From: Odontocerum albicorne
Taxonomy: Eukaryota; Arthropoda; Insecta; Trichoptera; Odontoceridae
Reading direction: 5' to 3'
Assembly (NCBI GenBank): GCA_949825065.1
Contig: OX463842.1
Coordinates: forward strand, 6,351,723 to 6,415,722
DNA: 64,000 nt
Part shown: piece after piece, positions 21,690 through 32,519 of the stretch
Layout: each line of letters opens with the position of its first letter
Numbering within the stretch: position 1 is the stretch's first letter
Translations under genes and position numbers: made by a program
The notes under the pieces: generated by a model
Database searches by the model: none
The model's input: the letters and a program-made list of their open reading frames with translations, nothing else
Told to the model about the DNA's origin: nothing

Positions 21690-21950
21690 TTGAGATAAAA
21701 GATCCGAACATCTGGTGAACAGTTATATCCCCAAAATCTCTCCGCTCTTGGCCAAAATCGTCCCATGCCTCCCTCACCCCTCAGCCCCCAACCGTTGAAG
21801 CGTGTATATAGGTACCAGTTCGAACAGAATTTAGTCTTGTTTGTGCTCCCTTGAAGATGAGGGGAAATCCTTGAAACCGGTAGGGTTATACCGTTACAAA
21901 AAAGTGGAATAAACATTGTTTGATAAAAATAAATTACAAAATGAAACCTT
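21690..21950 (+). mobile_element. PLE-h element copy, sense
   Basis: The body (AGATCCGAACATCTGG, CCCATGCCTCCCTCACCCCT, TTAGTCTTGTTTGTGCTCCC) is followed by the core TTGAAGATGAGG ... TTGAAACCGGTAGGGTTATA ... CCGTTAC. The tail is AAAGTGGAATAAACATTGTT and GATAAAAATAAATTAC. It is a single, non-palindromic copy. Confidence 0.7.
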
Positions 21951-22479
21951 TTCTCTAATAATTTATTTATGAGGAAAAATATGAGAAATATGTTTTGAAT
22001 ACCGAAATATGTTTTAAATAAACAAAAAAAATCTTATACTCCTATTATGATATGCAAACATTTCCTCTGAATTGTATTGTATTTTGTTTCAATATATTAA
22101 TTAGAAATTTGATACATCTGTAAATTCACGTTGAATTGAAGCATTGAAAGAAAACCATAGAAAGTAACTTTTGGTATTTAATTAAAATATCCTGTAAACA
22201 CAATTCCCGGTAACATTTAAACGAAGTATATCAAAGGGGAAGATCACCCTCTTTCGTTACCCCTACACAGTATATTTGCGAAGAAATTCATATTTGATTT
22301 CTTTAATACAGGGGAAATCCGCCCACGCCAAGATAATAACTTACATTAATGTTAAAACCAAAAAATCAGTTATTGTCGATTCTATTATATATAATAAATA
22401 TCTGAGGAAAATAAATATTTTTTAGGCAAAATATAGCGTCAACTGGTTAAAATTTAACTGAATTTAAATGAAATAGGAA
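21951..22479. other. Unassigned AT-rich DNA
   Basis: No recurring element was identified. Confidence 0.4.
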
Positions 22480-22484
22480 ACTCA

Positions 22485-22790
22485 ACGTTTGATGACCTCA
22501 GTGGCCAAGTTGGTCAGACCTCGAAATCCAGCCCGGAGGTTTAAATAAATAAATAATAAATAAATACAGGTTTATTGATAGCAACATAGTATGTACATAA
22601 TACATTTAGACACAATAAAAAGAGAATACATTAAAAAACAGAAGCTATCCAAAGGTCTGGGCCCATCAGATAACACCCCCCCGGCCAAGATACACCCACC
22701 AATATAGGGCGAGCCCAGCCACGGGGACACCAGATGTTCTTCAGCCCACACCCACAGTTTCAGGTTCGATTGTCATTGATTCTAATCATA
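22485..22790 (+). repeat. tRNA-headed SINE split by a LINE 3'-end insertion
   Basis: ATGACCTCAGTGGCCAAGTT (box A region, 22490-22509) through GCCCGGAGG is separated from CAGTTTCAGGTTCGATTGTC (box B region, 22755-22774) by about 200 bp. The insert starts with an antisense AAATAAA-type tail (22542-22566) and has the look of a LINE 3' UTR with CCCCCCCCGG and GGGCCC patches. Insert boundaries and target duplication are uncertain. Confidence 0.5.
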
Positions 22791-22974
22791 CTTTCACTCC
22801 AGGGAAAAAAAATCCTACATGACAATAAGCCCACCTGATTATACTTTATACAGCGAAAGTGTTATATAACATTCATTAGACGTTTTCTAGACATTTTGTA
22901 AATTAAATGATTTACTACGAAAATTCAATGGGTGATTTCTTTCTTTCAATGATTCTCATCTGGTATACAACAGG

Positions 22975-23455
22975 AAATACATACATGAATACCATCACGT
23001 CATTTCCCTATCGAGAAGGTAGAGAGGACAGGGCGCCAGATTTTCTTATCGCTGACACACAACCCTAGCCTTTTTTACACCTAAGAGCCTTTTTATACAA
23101 ATTTTACAATTTCTATAACATTTTTCAATTACTTCTTTCAAAATATCATTTGCTTGATACAATTATGCTTTCCTTGGTCTTTCTCAACCAGGCCTCCTCT
23201 TACATGTGTACTGCATACATATTAATTTGTTTATCTTTTATCAATCATTCATTCCGTATGTCCAAACCATCTGACCTCTTCATCTCACTCAACACAATCA
23301 GCCTTATGTTTACGTACATCCCTTATCACTTCATTCCGTATTCAAGTATATTTTTCCAATTCATTCGTTTGACATGCCCAAACCATATCAAAATACTCCC
23401 ATCATATTACTTAAAACGTCAGTCTTAAGTTCATATTCATCCCTGATCACTTCAT
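22975..23455 (-). pseudogene. LINE-T coding end and tail
   Basis: The antisense tail CATACATGAATACCATCACG / TCATTTCCC ... GGTAGAGAGGACAG lies at 22979-23032. Degraded coding sequence follows, with an antisense WFGH-type motif (GTCCAAACCATCTGACCTCT) at 23260-23279. A second similar motif at 23375-23390 indicates an internal duplication. It runs directly into the 27-bp array. Confidence 0.6.
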
Positions 23456-24445
23456 TCCATGTTGTCGCATATTACCACCTCGTGTATTATGTCACTTATT
23501 ATCACTTCGTGCATAATGTCACATATTGTCACCTCGTGTATTATGTCATACATTGTCACCTCGTGTATTATGTCACATATTGTCCCCTCGTGTATTATAC
23601 CCCTTATTGTCACTTCGTGCATAATGTCACATATTGTCACCTCGTGTATTATGTCATACATTGTCACCTCGTGTATTATGTCACATATTGTCCCCTCGTG
23701 TATTATACCCCTTATTGTCACTTCGTGCATAATGTCACATATTGTCACCTCGTGTTTTATGTCATACATTGTCACCTCGTGTATTATGTCACATATTGTC
23801 ACCTCGTGTATTATGTCACATATTGTCACCTCGTGTATTGTCACATATTGTCACTCCGTGTATTATGTCACATATTGTCACCTTGTGTATATTGTCACTC
23901 CGTGTATTATGTCACATGCTGTCATTCCGTGTATTATGTCACATGTTGTCACTCCGTGTATTATGTCACATATTGTCACCTCGTGTATTATGTCACATAT
24001 TGTCACTCCGTGTATTATGTCACATGCTGTCATTCCGTGTATTATGTCACATATTGTCACCTCGTGTATTATGTCGCATATTGTCACTCCTTGTATTATG
24101 TCACATATTGTCACCTCGTGTATTATGTCACATATTGTCACCTCGTGTATTGTGTCGCATATTGTCACTCCTTGTATTATGTCACATATGTCACCTCGTG
24201 TATTATGTCACATATTGTCACCTCGTGTATTATATCACATATTGTCACCTCGTGTATTATGTCACATATTGTCACTCCATGTATTAAGTCACATATTGTC
24301 ACCTCGTGTATTATGTCACATATTGTCACCTCGTGTATTATGTCACATATTGTCACCTCGTGTATTATATCACATATTGTCACCTCGTGTATTATGTCAC
24401 ATATTGTCACCTCGTGTATTATGTCAAATATTGTCACCTAGTGTA
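23455..24445. repeat. 27-bp minisatellite, about 36 copies
   Basis: The monomer is ATTATGTCACATATTGTCAC plus CTCGTGT, with variants CTCCGTGT, ACTTCGTGC and ACATGCTG arranged in short higher-order blocks. With a period of nine codons, several frames stay open on both strands for up to about 350 codons. Their products are simple repeats of the monomer and differ by frame, so no protein is inferred. Confidence 0.97.
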
Positions 24446-24499
24446 TTTTTCTCCGAACATTCTTTTCTACACCATTTATGCGGCCGGTTCCTTCCCCAC

Positions 24500-24880
24500 G
24501 TCCATGTTTCACGTTAAAAATGGACGAATACTGAAAAAAACGAAGATATGATTTTAAAAAGACGTGCACTAATAACAATATAGTATAATGGCGGGCAATG
24601 TACATATAATCGAATACAGAGTGAAGTGATAAGGGATGTACGAGTATATGAACAAAAGGTTGACGTGTTGAGTAAGATGAAGAAGTGTACTCAGAGATGG
24701 TGTGTGCATGTAGAACGAACATTGAAGTAAGAGTAACAAATCAATATATACTCGTACATATATACGAGTATAGTGCAAGTGTAAGTGGGAGGCATGGTCG
24801 AGGAAGACCAAATAAAGGACGATTGGATCAAGAATATAATATTATGATGGAAGGATATGTGCAAAATCAAAAAAGTTGCA
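24500..24880 (+). pseudogene. LINE-T coding relic, opposite orientation to the one left of the array
   Basis: In sense it reads VIRDVRVYEQKVDVLSKM and then RWCVHVER, followed by GRHGRGRPNKGRLDQ. This is the order of the C-terminal tail of RTE-like reverse transcriptases (R.W..HVER, then GRGRP.K..LDQ). Frames shift between these pieces. Together with the minus-strand copy at 22975-23455 it flanks the 27-bp array head to head. Confidence 0.6.
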
Positions 24881-24997
24881 AGAGTTTTACCAATTACGCC
24901 ACCGCGTCACATCCATGTCTCTTCAGAAACACCCCCTTAAACAACTTTATGCCGCTTACTTCCTTACCAATAATGTTGTTGTTATAATAAAAATGTA

Positions 24998-26005
24998 TTA
25001 GGTGTTAACATAAGTTGTGTCCGTTTTTTTTTTTTCAAATTTAAAAATGAGCACTAAAAGTAAAGCAAAGTGGTAAAGGTTATACGTCATTCGAAAGAAA
25101 ATTTTCTGCTCTACAATAAATTGTGTTTGCTTTTACGTTACATATATTATTTTATTTTATTACAAGCCTTCAAAATGGAATGTCAAGTAGACGAAAGTGA
25201 GCATTTTCGACACTCCTTCTGTTCGCGTTCAATCGAGGAAATAAAGCTGTCAAAGCTGCTCGCGATATTTGCGAAGTGTACGGTGAAGATGCTATGAATG
25301 AAATGACAGCTCGTCGATGGTTTTGCGTTTCAAAGACGGTAATTTCGACCTGAAAGACATGGAGCGTTCCGGACGACCAGTGGACTTCGATGACGACCGC
25401 TTAAAGCATATTGTTCATTAAGATCCCCTTCAAACCACCATAGAATTGGCTGAGCAGATAAATTGTAGTCACATGACTGTATACCGTCATCTTAAATCAA
25501 TGGGAAAAGTCTAGAAGTTCGGCGCTTGGGTTCCACATGTTTTGAGTGAAAACAACAAAAATCAACGTTCGACCATTTCTGCTGGTTTGCTCGCGCGTCA
25601 TCGAGCTACGCATGACCACAAGCAAAGGTTCCTTTACCACATCATTATTGGTGATGAAAATTGGTGCCTTTATGTGCATATGAAGAAATTGAACTGAGTT
25701 ATGGTCAACAAACTACGACCAGAGCAAAACAAGATTTGCATCCGCGCAAGACGATGATTTGCATCTGGTGGGATTAGCAAGGCGTCATCTACTACGAGAT
25801 ACTTGAACGGAATCAGACAGTTAACGCGGAGCTATACATTTTGCAAATGTAGAGTCATATGACAACAATTTATCTGCTTAACCAATTCTACGGTGGTTCG
25901 AAGTTCAATCGTTCGAATGACGTATAACATTTACCATTTTGTTTTACTGTTGGTGGTAATTTTTAAAATTGGAAAAAAACGGAGACAATTTATGTTAACA
26001 CCCAA
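24998..26005 (+). mobile_element. Mariner relic with unusually long inverted ends
   Basis: The left end TTAGGTGTTAACATAAGTTG and right end ...CAATTTATGTTAACACCCAA are flanked by TA (24996-24997; 26006-26007). Homology between the ends extends for about 90 bp. The plus strand has an N-terminal start MECQVDESEHFRH (25175) and scattered mariner pieces (DMERSGRP around 25360; ERNQTVNAELY around 25805), but frameshifts and stops are frequent. The element lacks the region of the second and third catalytic Asp. Instead, 25850-25915 is an inverted copy of 25425-25490. It is a dead, internally rearranged mariner. Confidence 0.75.
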
Positions 26006-26007
26006 TA

Positions 26008-26629
26008 TATGAATCATATTAAAATAAATCAAAGTATACTTGTATATAAATAACATTAAAAATGACATAATTTACTGCATACCTAAATATGCTACAAATT
26101 GAAAGTATTAAATTTTATCGGTATCGTTTATAATTTTTAATGACATAATTTTGAAATGTGATTTTTTTCAAGAAAATGAACCGATTCATCAAAGTATACC
26201 ATATTTAATCTTGTCTAAAAGCACAGTACTCTCCCCGTTTATTGGTTCTCAATCTTGTGTAAATATTAATTTATTATCGGTAACTTTCCCGAGTTGTCAG
26301 TTCCCATAAGTTGGGCATAAATCAGGAACACGGCCAACAAATACTTAATTAATATTCAAAATTAATTACGCTCACCCAACGTTTACAAATTACGATCAAA
26401 CTTAATTGCCGTATCGAGTGGATGGTTTGGAAAACTTTATTTTTATTGCTCAACTGGAAAGGGGAAGGTTTTGTTCTCTTTGGCAGCGACGTTATACATT
26501 TCGACGGTTTTTGTTTTCTTTGATGTTGGCATTAAAAAAGGAAGTATTGCGAAGATTTAGAAGACTCGCAGATATCGCAAATATTTCCTCTTTTGTGAAA
26601 TTATATTATCTGCAAACACCTCGGCCATT
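26008..26629. other. Unassigned AT-rich DNA
   Basis: No coding signal or repeat family was recognised. Confidence 0.4.
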
Positions 26630-26855
26630 AATGATAAATATTGTATTGTACTATACTTTCGTTATATACTTGTACGAGCTGACATTTTTTATGCTGTGAA
26701 CAATCTCTTTCAACCAACCAGAAAGATTTTTGAAATGTCTCAAGTGAAAATCAGACTGGAAGTCTATTTAAAAAAAATCAGATGCCAGCAACAATCCAAT
26801 ACGAAACCTCCATGCTGAAAGACAGGAATCTTACTAACTAGGTCAAAAAGAGGGT
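26630..26855 (-). repeat. SINE-A copy
   Basis: Antisense order: TTGTATTGTACTATACTTTC (tail), then CAATCTCTTTCAACCAACCA, then AATCAGACTGGAAGTCTATT, then a weak box B (CAACAATCCAATACGAAACC) and head to 26850. Box B has lost its core, so this copy should be transcriptionally dead. Confidence 0.6.
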
Positions 26856-27069
26856 TTGCCTTTTATTTACAAAACGTTTTCTTCTTCTTAAAATAATTTG
26901 ATACACACTCGAATATCATAAAATTCGTACCCCCATTTGTGAACTGAAAAAAAAAATATGTTAAAACGTGCAAACTTTTTTGTTTTATTTTCAAAAATTC
27001 TTAAAACACGTTGTATGTATAGTTATTATTTCCTTCTTTCTGGTGGTCTTCAAGCAAATTAATTAATAA

Positions 27070-27195
27070 ATCAATAAACTTTAAAACGTAGAAAGTAGAA
27101 GAGGCTAAAGATGAGTGTCGAGATAGGAAAGTATGGTACCCTGTCTTCTCTGCCTACCCCAACAGGGAAATGGCGTGATGGTATGTATGCATATA
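27070..27195 (+). repeat. LINE-T 3' end
   Basis: GATGAGTGTCGAGATAGGAA, then TGTCTTCTCTGCCTACCCCA, then ACAGGGAAATGGCGTGATGG and TATGTATG. This is the cleanest example in the window of the tail motif used to recognise the other LINE-T fragments. Confidence 0.6.
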
Positions 27196-27509
27196 AAAAA
27201 CTTTATTATTTTACATTATTTTATTAATTTGCTTTACTTATTAATCCGGATTAGTGATGCAAACATGTTGGATTATTTTTGTAAATCTTTCATCATTCAT
27301 TATTTTTTCATGAGGAAGCCCTCTCAATGCTTGTATATTCATCATTAAGCACTAAATCTTCTTCTAAAGCATGTTTCCTTATTTCCTAACTCTTTATTCT
27401 TTCATATGCATACTGTTTTTTCACCCATTCACAGTATAACATTTCTACCCCAATTATAATTTTTTTTCCATGTTACAAGTTTCGTTTGAATATATATTTT
27501 TTTAAATTT
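27196..27509. other. Unassigned T-rich DNA
   Basis: No structure was recognised. Confidence 0.35.
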
Positions 27510-27510
27510 T

Positions 27511-27708
27511 TTATTTATTTCACCTGGCGAGTTTATTACCACGTGGCAATCTCTTCCAGCCAACCAGAGATATGTTTTAATGAACCCTAAGGGAAAACCA
27601 GACTGGAAATCTATTTTTAAAAATCTGGATCCCAGCAGGGATCGAACCCGCAACCTCCGGATCGGCAGACAAGCGTCCTACCACGAGGTCACGGAGGTCG
27701 TCATATAC
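27511..27708 (-). repeat. SINE-A, best-preserved copy
   Basis: A complete tRNA-derived SINE in antisense. On the minus strand the head has GACCTCGTGGTAGGACGC (box A) and GGAGGTTGCGGGTTCGATCC (box B, 27639-27658). The body has CCAGATTTTT and TTTCCAGTCTGGTTTTCCC. The tail has GGTTGGCTGGAAGAGATTGC, then TAATAAACTCGCCAGG and AAATAAATAA. The internal pol III promoter looks intact. The tail is the same as that of LINE-R. Confidence 0.85.
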
Positions 27709-28019
27709 TCATACAAACAAACAATGACGTACGATTTGTCGAAGTATTATTAAAATTTTCGGAAAGGTGTTCAAATCGAGAAAGTGATTGGGAGATAACA
27801 TGGCCATCGGCCTCAGTAATTAAGGCTTCGGGTTAAGAACCACTGAAGTAGGCAGTAGTAACTCACATATTGGGCAGAAAAGAACACGTTGGCATGTAAT
27901 AATACTTGCACACGTCTAGCGCATGCGAGTTTCATTACCAAACAAACTATTTGACCAGACTGGTATAATTATTTTTTTGGTACCAGCGGCAATCGAGCTC
28001 GTAACTCTCAGATTGTAGT
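27709..28019. other. Unassigned; possible degraded tRNA-like SINE
   Basis: CATGGCCATCGGCCTCAGTA at 27800-27819 and GGCAATCGAGCTCGTAAC at 27989-28006 resemble SINE head parts, but the order is not convincing. Confidence 0.25.
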
Positions 28020-28021
28020 CA

Positions 28022-28920
28022 GATTGTTTATTTATTTATTTTTTCAAAACAGGCTTAGCCCAATTACTTTGAAAATACAAAACATCAAAAGAGAAGAAAA
28101 ATTACAAAGAGGAAAAAAAAAAAGTTAAAAAATTATATAAAATAATAAATAATGCATATGCATACAAACGAGTATATACACACAAACATATTATATACAT
28201 ATATTCACAGTCATTTAGGTATGTTGATGAGTGCCTTCTAACGCGCTCAATCTAAGAAGAAAATTTACTTTTGCTTTTGGTAATGTGATATGAAATATGT
28301 CAATATCCGAAGCATTCCCGTTCAGAAGAGTTAAGGTCCTTCCAACAGGCATAGCGGCTGGAAGACCCGTTCTTGCGTATGTTATTGAGAACAGTTCTTG
28401 CCGGCGCAGTCTAGTGTAATTGTTAGGAACATTTAACGCTAATCTTTGTAGTAATGCTGGACAGCTCACAACTCCTCGAACGAGTTTGACAACGTATACC
28501 AGGAGACGCACATCTCTTTTTACGCTCAAGGAGTTATACCCGAGCATGCCCAGCAGGAACTGAGTAGGATAAAGCCATGGATAGACACCGAAGTCTCTCA
28601 TATAGAGATATCGTAGATATTTTTTTTGTACTTTCATCACCATGAGCGAGTTCTGCACCCCCACTGGGCTCCAAATGCAAGCATTGCTTTCTAGTTTACT
28701 ACGGATCAATGAATTAAACAACGTTTTGAGCACCAATTGGTTATCAAACGACTTAGAGATTCTCATTACAAATCCTAGAGTTTTATAAGCTGAGTTGCAC
28801 ATAGCTTCTATGTGAGGACCAAACGCGAGATTGCTGTGGAACAAGACACATTGTAGAGCAGTGACCTACAGAGTAGATCACGGAGGGCATATAATACTTT
28901 CCCCCTATAATATATTGAAC
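28022..28920 (-). mobile_element. LINE-J, 5'-truncated, with reverse-transcriptase C-terminus
   Basis: The antisense poly(AAATA) tail starts at 28024 and the UTR runs to about 28215. The coding end is listed separately. Upstream sequence to about 28920 continues the coding homology but is broken. It is the longest copy of this family here, apart from the related RT fragment at 48986-50046. Confidence 0.8.
28215..28844 (-). pseudogene. Jockey/CR1-like reverse transcriptase, C-terminal 209 codons
   Basis: An open frame of 209 codons with no start context; the first Met is internal to the domain. Recognisable in order: the thumb start LAFGPHIEAMCNSAYKTLGF, then LKTLFNSLIRSKLESNACIW (the family's SKLEY..IW.P motif), then KVQKKYLRYL. 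After that come CPALLQRLALNVPNNYTRLR and the terminal LPKAKVNFLLRLSALE. The N-terminal endonuclease and palm (YADD) are missing, so it cannot encode an active enzyme, but the frame has not yet decayed, suggesting recent insertion. A diverged relative lies at 48986-50046. Confidence 0.8.
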
Positions 28921-29424
28921 AAATGTTTTCTGCAATGAATATTTTTTCTTGCATTTGAATATTTTTTTTCTCAAACTAAGTCAAAAAGAAGTATTTAGCC
29001 GATATACAGTTTTTATTTCTGGTTTACATATTTTTTTACCAGCGTAGATTACATTTTAATGAATATTTATAAACACTTAAAATTATATTTATAAGGAAAA
29101 AACGAACAAAAAATGGCACGCAAATTACACTCACATTTTAAGACTAATTTGGAAAAGCTTTTTTCTCCTAAAACGTTTACATTATAACAGAAATTATAGA
29201 GTTATTTTTTTCATTTAAAATTTGCGTTCAAAATTCACGAGAGTTGAATGTACAATTTTACGGTAAAATCTTAAAATATCATGTCTAGAGTAAATATTAA
29301 ATTTTTTAACAAAACAGGTTTCATTGAATCTTTTTTTTTTAATTTTTTAAGTTTGTTTAGTTGAGTCTTCAAATTTTATCTATTTTTTATCTTATCACTT
29401 TGTTTTAAAATATACAAATGACGA
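28921..29424. other. Unassigned AT-rich DNA
   Basis: Non-coding, long A/T runs. Confidence 0.4.
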
Positions 29425-29905
29425 GTTTATTGACTAACTAGACAATTGTTACCCAGATTAGTGCCAGTTTTATTGACTAACTAGAAAATTATTACCCAGA
29501 TTAGTGCCAGTTTTATTGACTAACTAGACAATTGTTACCCAGATTAGTGCCAGTTTTATTGACTAACTAGACAATTGTTACCCAGATTAGTGCCAGTTTT
29601 ATTGACTAACTAGACAATTGTTACCCAGATTAGTGCCAGTTTTATTGACTAACTAGACAATTGTTAGCCAGATTAGTGTCAGTTTTATTGACTAACTAGA
29701 CAATTGTTACCCAGATTAGTGCCAGTTTTATTGACTAACTAGACAATTGTTACCCAGATTAGTGCCAGTTTTATTGACTAACTAGACAATTGTTACCCAG
29801 ATTAGTGCCAGTTTTATTGACTAACTAGACAATTGTTACCCAGATTAGTGCCAGTTTTATTGACTAACTAGACAATTGTTAGCCAGATTAGTGTCAGTTT
29901 TCGGT
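29425..29905. repeat. 43-bp minisatellite, 11 copies
   Basis: The unit is ATTGACTAACTAGACAATTG, TTACCCAGATTAGTGCCAGT, TTT. ATTGAC occurs at 29429 and 29472. Monomers carrying GTTAGCCAG and GTGTCAG appear near 29660 and 29880, one closing the array, so a block of several monomers was duplicated. Confidence 0.95.
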
Positions 29906-30224
29906 GAAAGGTTACAACGTTATTTTCAAAAAAGATGAATAAGCTTAGAAATTAAATATTTGCTTACTGCAGCTGGTAATTGGTTTTAAATTCTGATGAT
30001 AGATGTTTTACAGATTGTGGAAAAAAATAATTCCATTATCTTATTGGATCAAGAATGAAATTATCAAAATTATTTTCGTTTAATGAATGTTGAACAATGC
30101 TTTTAAAAAATTACCCGTCGCTTACTAAAAGGTCAAAGCGTAGAATTTTTCACATTTCAATGAAAAGTCGAAAATGGATTTTCGTAATGCTGTGGTAATG
30201 CAATGTTATGTTACATTAAAGTCT
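29906..30224. other. Unassigned AT-rich DNA
   Basis: Nothing recognised. Confidence 0.35.
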
Positions 30225-30512
30225 GCGATACTTTATTTCAACTATGTCATGTAACATTAAATAACTGGCATTCTTCATTTTAACTCATATCATGCAACAT
30301 TAAAATCGTCATACTACTTTTCAACTGATATCATGTAACATTTAAAAGTGTTATACTTCATCACAACTGATATCATGTAACATTTAAAAGTGTAACACTT
30401 CATCACAACTGATATCATGTAACATTTAAAAGTGTTATACTTCATCACAACTGATATCATGTAACATTTAAAAGTGTTATACTTCATTACAACTGATATC
30501 ATGTAAAACTGT
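30225..30512. repeat. 42-bp minisatellite, about 6 copies
   Basis: The unit is AACATTTAAAAGTGTTATAC, TTCATCACAACTGATATCAT, GT. The left copies (from 30225) are diverged and the right ones nearly identical, indicating rightward expansion. Confidence 0.9.
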
Positions 30513-30617
30513 AAATGTGTTTTCTAACAACCACATTAAAACTTACGAAAAAGTCATAAACATTGAATTCTTTGAAGTGAAACATCCTAAGCAGCACTTC
30601 GTTGTATACAGTATAAT

Positions 30618-30668
30618 TTGGCTGGCTTATTGCCGAGGCAATTTCTCCCAACCAACCAGAATGGTATT
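30618..30668 (-). repeat. SINE-A or LINE-R tail, interrupted
   Basis: GGCTTATTGCCGAGGCAATT, then TCCCAACCAACCAGAATGG, is the shared antisense tail. It is cut at 30680 by a PLE-h insertion. Confidence 0.6.
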
Positions 30669-30680
30669 AAAAACTTAAGT

Positions 30681-30894
30681 GTTGTTTATAGTTAAGGCAT
30701 TAACGTTGTGGAGGTTTAAAGACATTGTAATTTATTTTTATCGAACACTGTTTATTCCACTTTTTTGTGACGGTATAACTCTACCGGTTTCAAGGCTTTC
30801 ACTTCATCTTCAGGGGAGGTAAAAGCCTTGAAACCGGTAGGGCTATACCGTCACAAAAAAGTGGAATAAACAGTGTTTGATAAAAATAAATTAC
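30681..30894. mobile_element. Palindromic PLE-h insertion with 12-bp target duplication
   Basis: The leader GTTAAGGCATTAACGTTGTG, then GAGGTTTAAAGAC, is followed by an antisense unit (about 30733-30812) and a sense unit (about 30815-30894) almost back to back. AAAAACTTAAGT flanks both sides (30669-30680 and 30895-30906). The arms pair over about 75 bp. It is the same architecture as the copy at 7323-7590 but with a shorter spacer. Confidence 0.8.
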
Positions 30895-31059
30895 AAAAAC
30901 TTAAGTTAGTTGAGTTAGAATCCTTAAAAAACGTAACTTGAACAACGAGAACCGAACAGACACCATTCGGGCTGGAAGACAGTACTAGGGCATTTTCAAA
31001 AGTTAGGTAAAAAAATTAAGGTAAATACATCCTTCATATTTTAACGTCACTGCTGGCAA

Positions 31060-31310
31060 GTGTCATTCCTGAAGCAGCCTCTGTTAAATTTTGTGGATGC
31101 GACGTTTGACAGCCATCTGAATAGATTAGCACTGAATAGATTTCATTTTGACATTTGGTGCAATAATGGAAAAACCGTGTTCCGTGCTGTCATAAAACAT
31201 TTTTATTTGAGAAAGTTAACAGATCAAAGTCGAGTTGGACGAAGTTCACGGGGACTCTGAACCAGCGCTGAAGACTGTTTATTTTTATTGTACATTTCTA
31301 TTCAACCGTG
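31060..31310 (+). pseudogene. Mariner transposase N-terminal relic
   Basis: The pieces MEKTVFRAVIKHFYLR (31165 onward, with a frameshift), KVELDEVHG and ALKTVY follow the order of the N-terminal helix-turn-helix of mariner transposases (MEK...RAVIK.., ..ELDEVHG.SAPS). No termini and no catalytic domain were found. Assignment is by motif order only. Confidence 0.4.
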
Positions 31311-31317
31311 GTCGTGT

Positions 31318-31410
31318 ATGAACATATTTTTGGTTGGTCGAAAGAGATTGCCATATAGCAATAAGCTGACGAGGTTTTACTGTATACAATCAAAGTGTAA
31401 TAAAATATAA
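31318..31410 (+). repeat. SINE-A/LINE-R shared tail
   Basis: TTGGTTGGTCGAAAGAGATT, then GCCATATAGCAATAAGCTGA, then CAAAGTGTAATAAAATATAA. A 3'-end fragment; I cannot tell which family it came from. Confidence 0.55.
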
Positions 31411-32117
31411 TAAAAGTTACATTTTTTCTGTTTCAGTTCATTAATATTCTGAAAAATTCGAATACGTCTCTAAAAAAAACTATATGTTGCTGACGAGGTA
31501 GTAATATAAGGCTGTCGAATAACGTAATATTTTTTTAATTATATAAAACATGTGAAATAAAACACAATTTATACCCCTTCTAACAACCAATAAGAAAATT
31601 TTAAAAACTTTTCACATAACATAATATTACAATAAATTATAGACCATAGATTTAAAATAATGTCAAATGAGAAACAGGTAAAAAATCATTTGCAAATGAA
31701 ACGGTTTAAGTCAGTTTTATTTGAGTAATAAAACAATTTCAGTGGCACTGCTGAAATTTGCGTTTGAAAGTGCAAAAAATAGCAGTAGTTGACTCGTGGG
31801 TTAAGGGGCAGCGATGGCGAAATAGAATAATTTGCCCCATAACTCTCGGATAAAGTTTGACAGTTTGATTTGTACCACCGGACGCCACGAGCCAACTCTG
31901 GGCCGGTGTGCACACTACTGCACGATGTGTGATTTTGCTATATACCTACTATTTATGAGTATAGCCTTTATATCGTTAACATACTTCGTTAACTAACTAA
32001 GTCAAAATTCTGAGCTTTAGTTCAGTCACATTTTTCTTTCAAAGAGAAAATTCATCTGCATAATTGTTATCAATGGTCATCATTATATATAGTGCTTTAA
32101 AAAAAAAAAAAAGAAAG
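31411..32117. other. Unassigned AT-rich DNA
   Basis: No repeat of the window recurs here. A 75-codon minus-strand frame at 31686-31913 has no recognisable features. Confidence 0.35.
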
Positions 32118-32330
32118 TGCCAGAGCTCGTGTCAAGCTTTTTGTAAACCGTAAAAAAGATGGTGGAGCGCCACTCCATTGCGCTCCACCGCAAAAAAGCC
32201 CTGACGGTGCTTATTTTTTCTTTTTAAATGGTGCCGGAACTAACTTCTTGTCAAGCTTTTTGTATACCGTAAAAAAGGTGGTGGAGCGCCGCTCCACTGC
32301 GCTCCACCGCAAAAAAGCACTGATTATATA
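32118..32330. repeat. 119-bp duplication, each copy with a GC-rich hairpin
   Basis: GTCAAGCTTTTTGTA occurs at 32131 and 32250. Each copy holds the palindrome GGTGGAGCGC ... GCGCTCCACC (32160-32189; 32279-32308), a strong stem with a 9-10-base loop, followed by GCAAAAAAGC. The stems are much more GC-rich than their surroundings. The first copy's hairpin has G-T and A-C deviations in the loop only. Confidence 0.85.
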
Positions 32331-32519
32331 ACAACTCTTGTATTTAGTTTTTTTTATTAGTTTAATAAAGTACTGTTTTCTGACCACTGCGTACACTTCT
32401 AGAGCGTTTTATAGCTAGTCCAACCTATTGAATAAATTAGAAAGGCTAAAAGACTACAATGTCGCTAACAAGAACGCCATCTGAATCTTTAAATTTAGAT
32501 ATATGTACTCGTGAAATGG

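Noticed and set aside
23374..24517. Open frames of over 350 codons on the plus strand and others on the minus strand
   Set aside because: They lie wholly in a 27-bp array. Several frames are open at once on both strands and encode only the repeated monomer, so the openness follows from the period.
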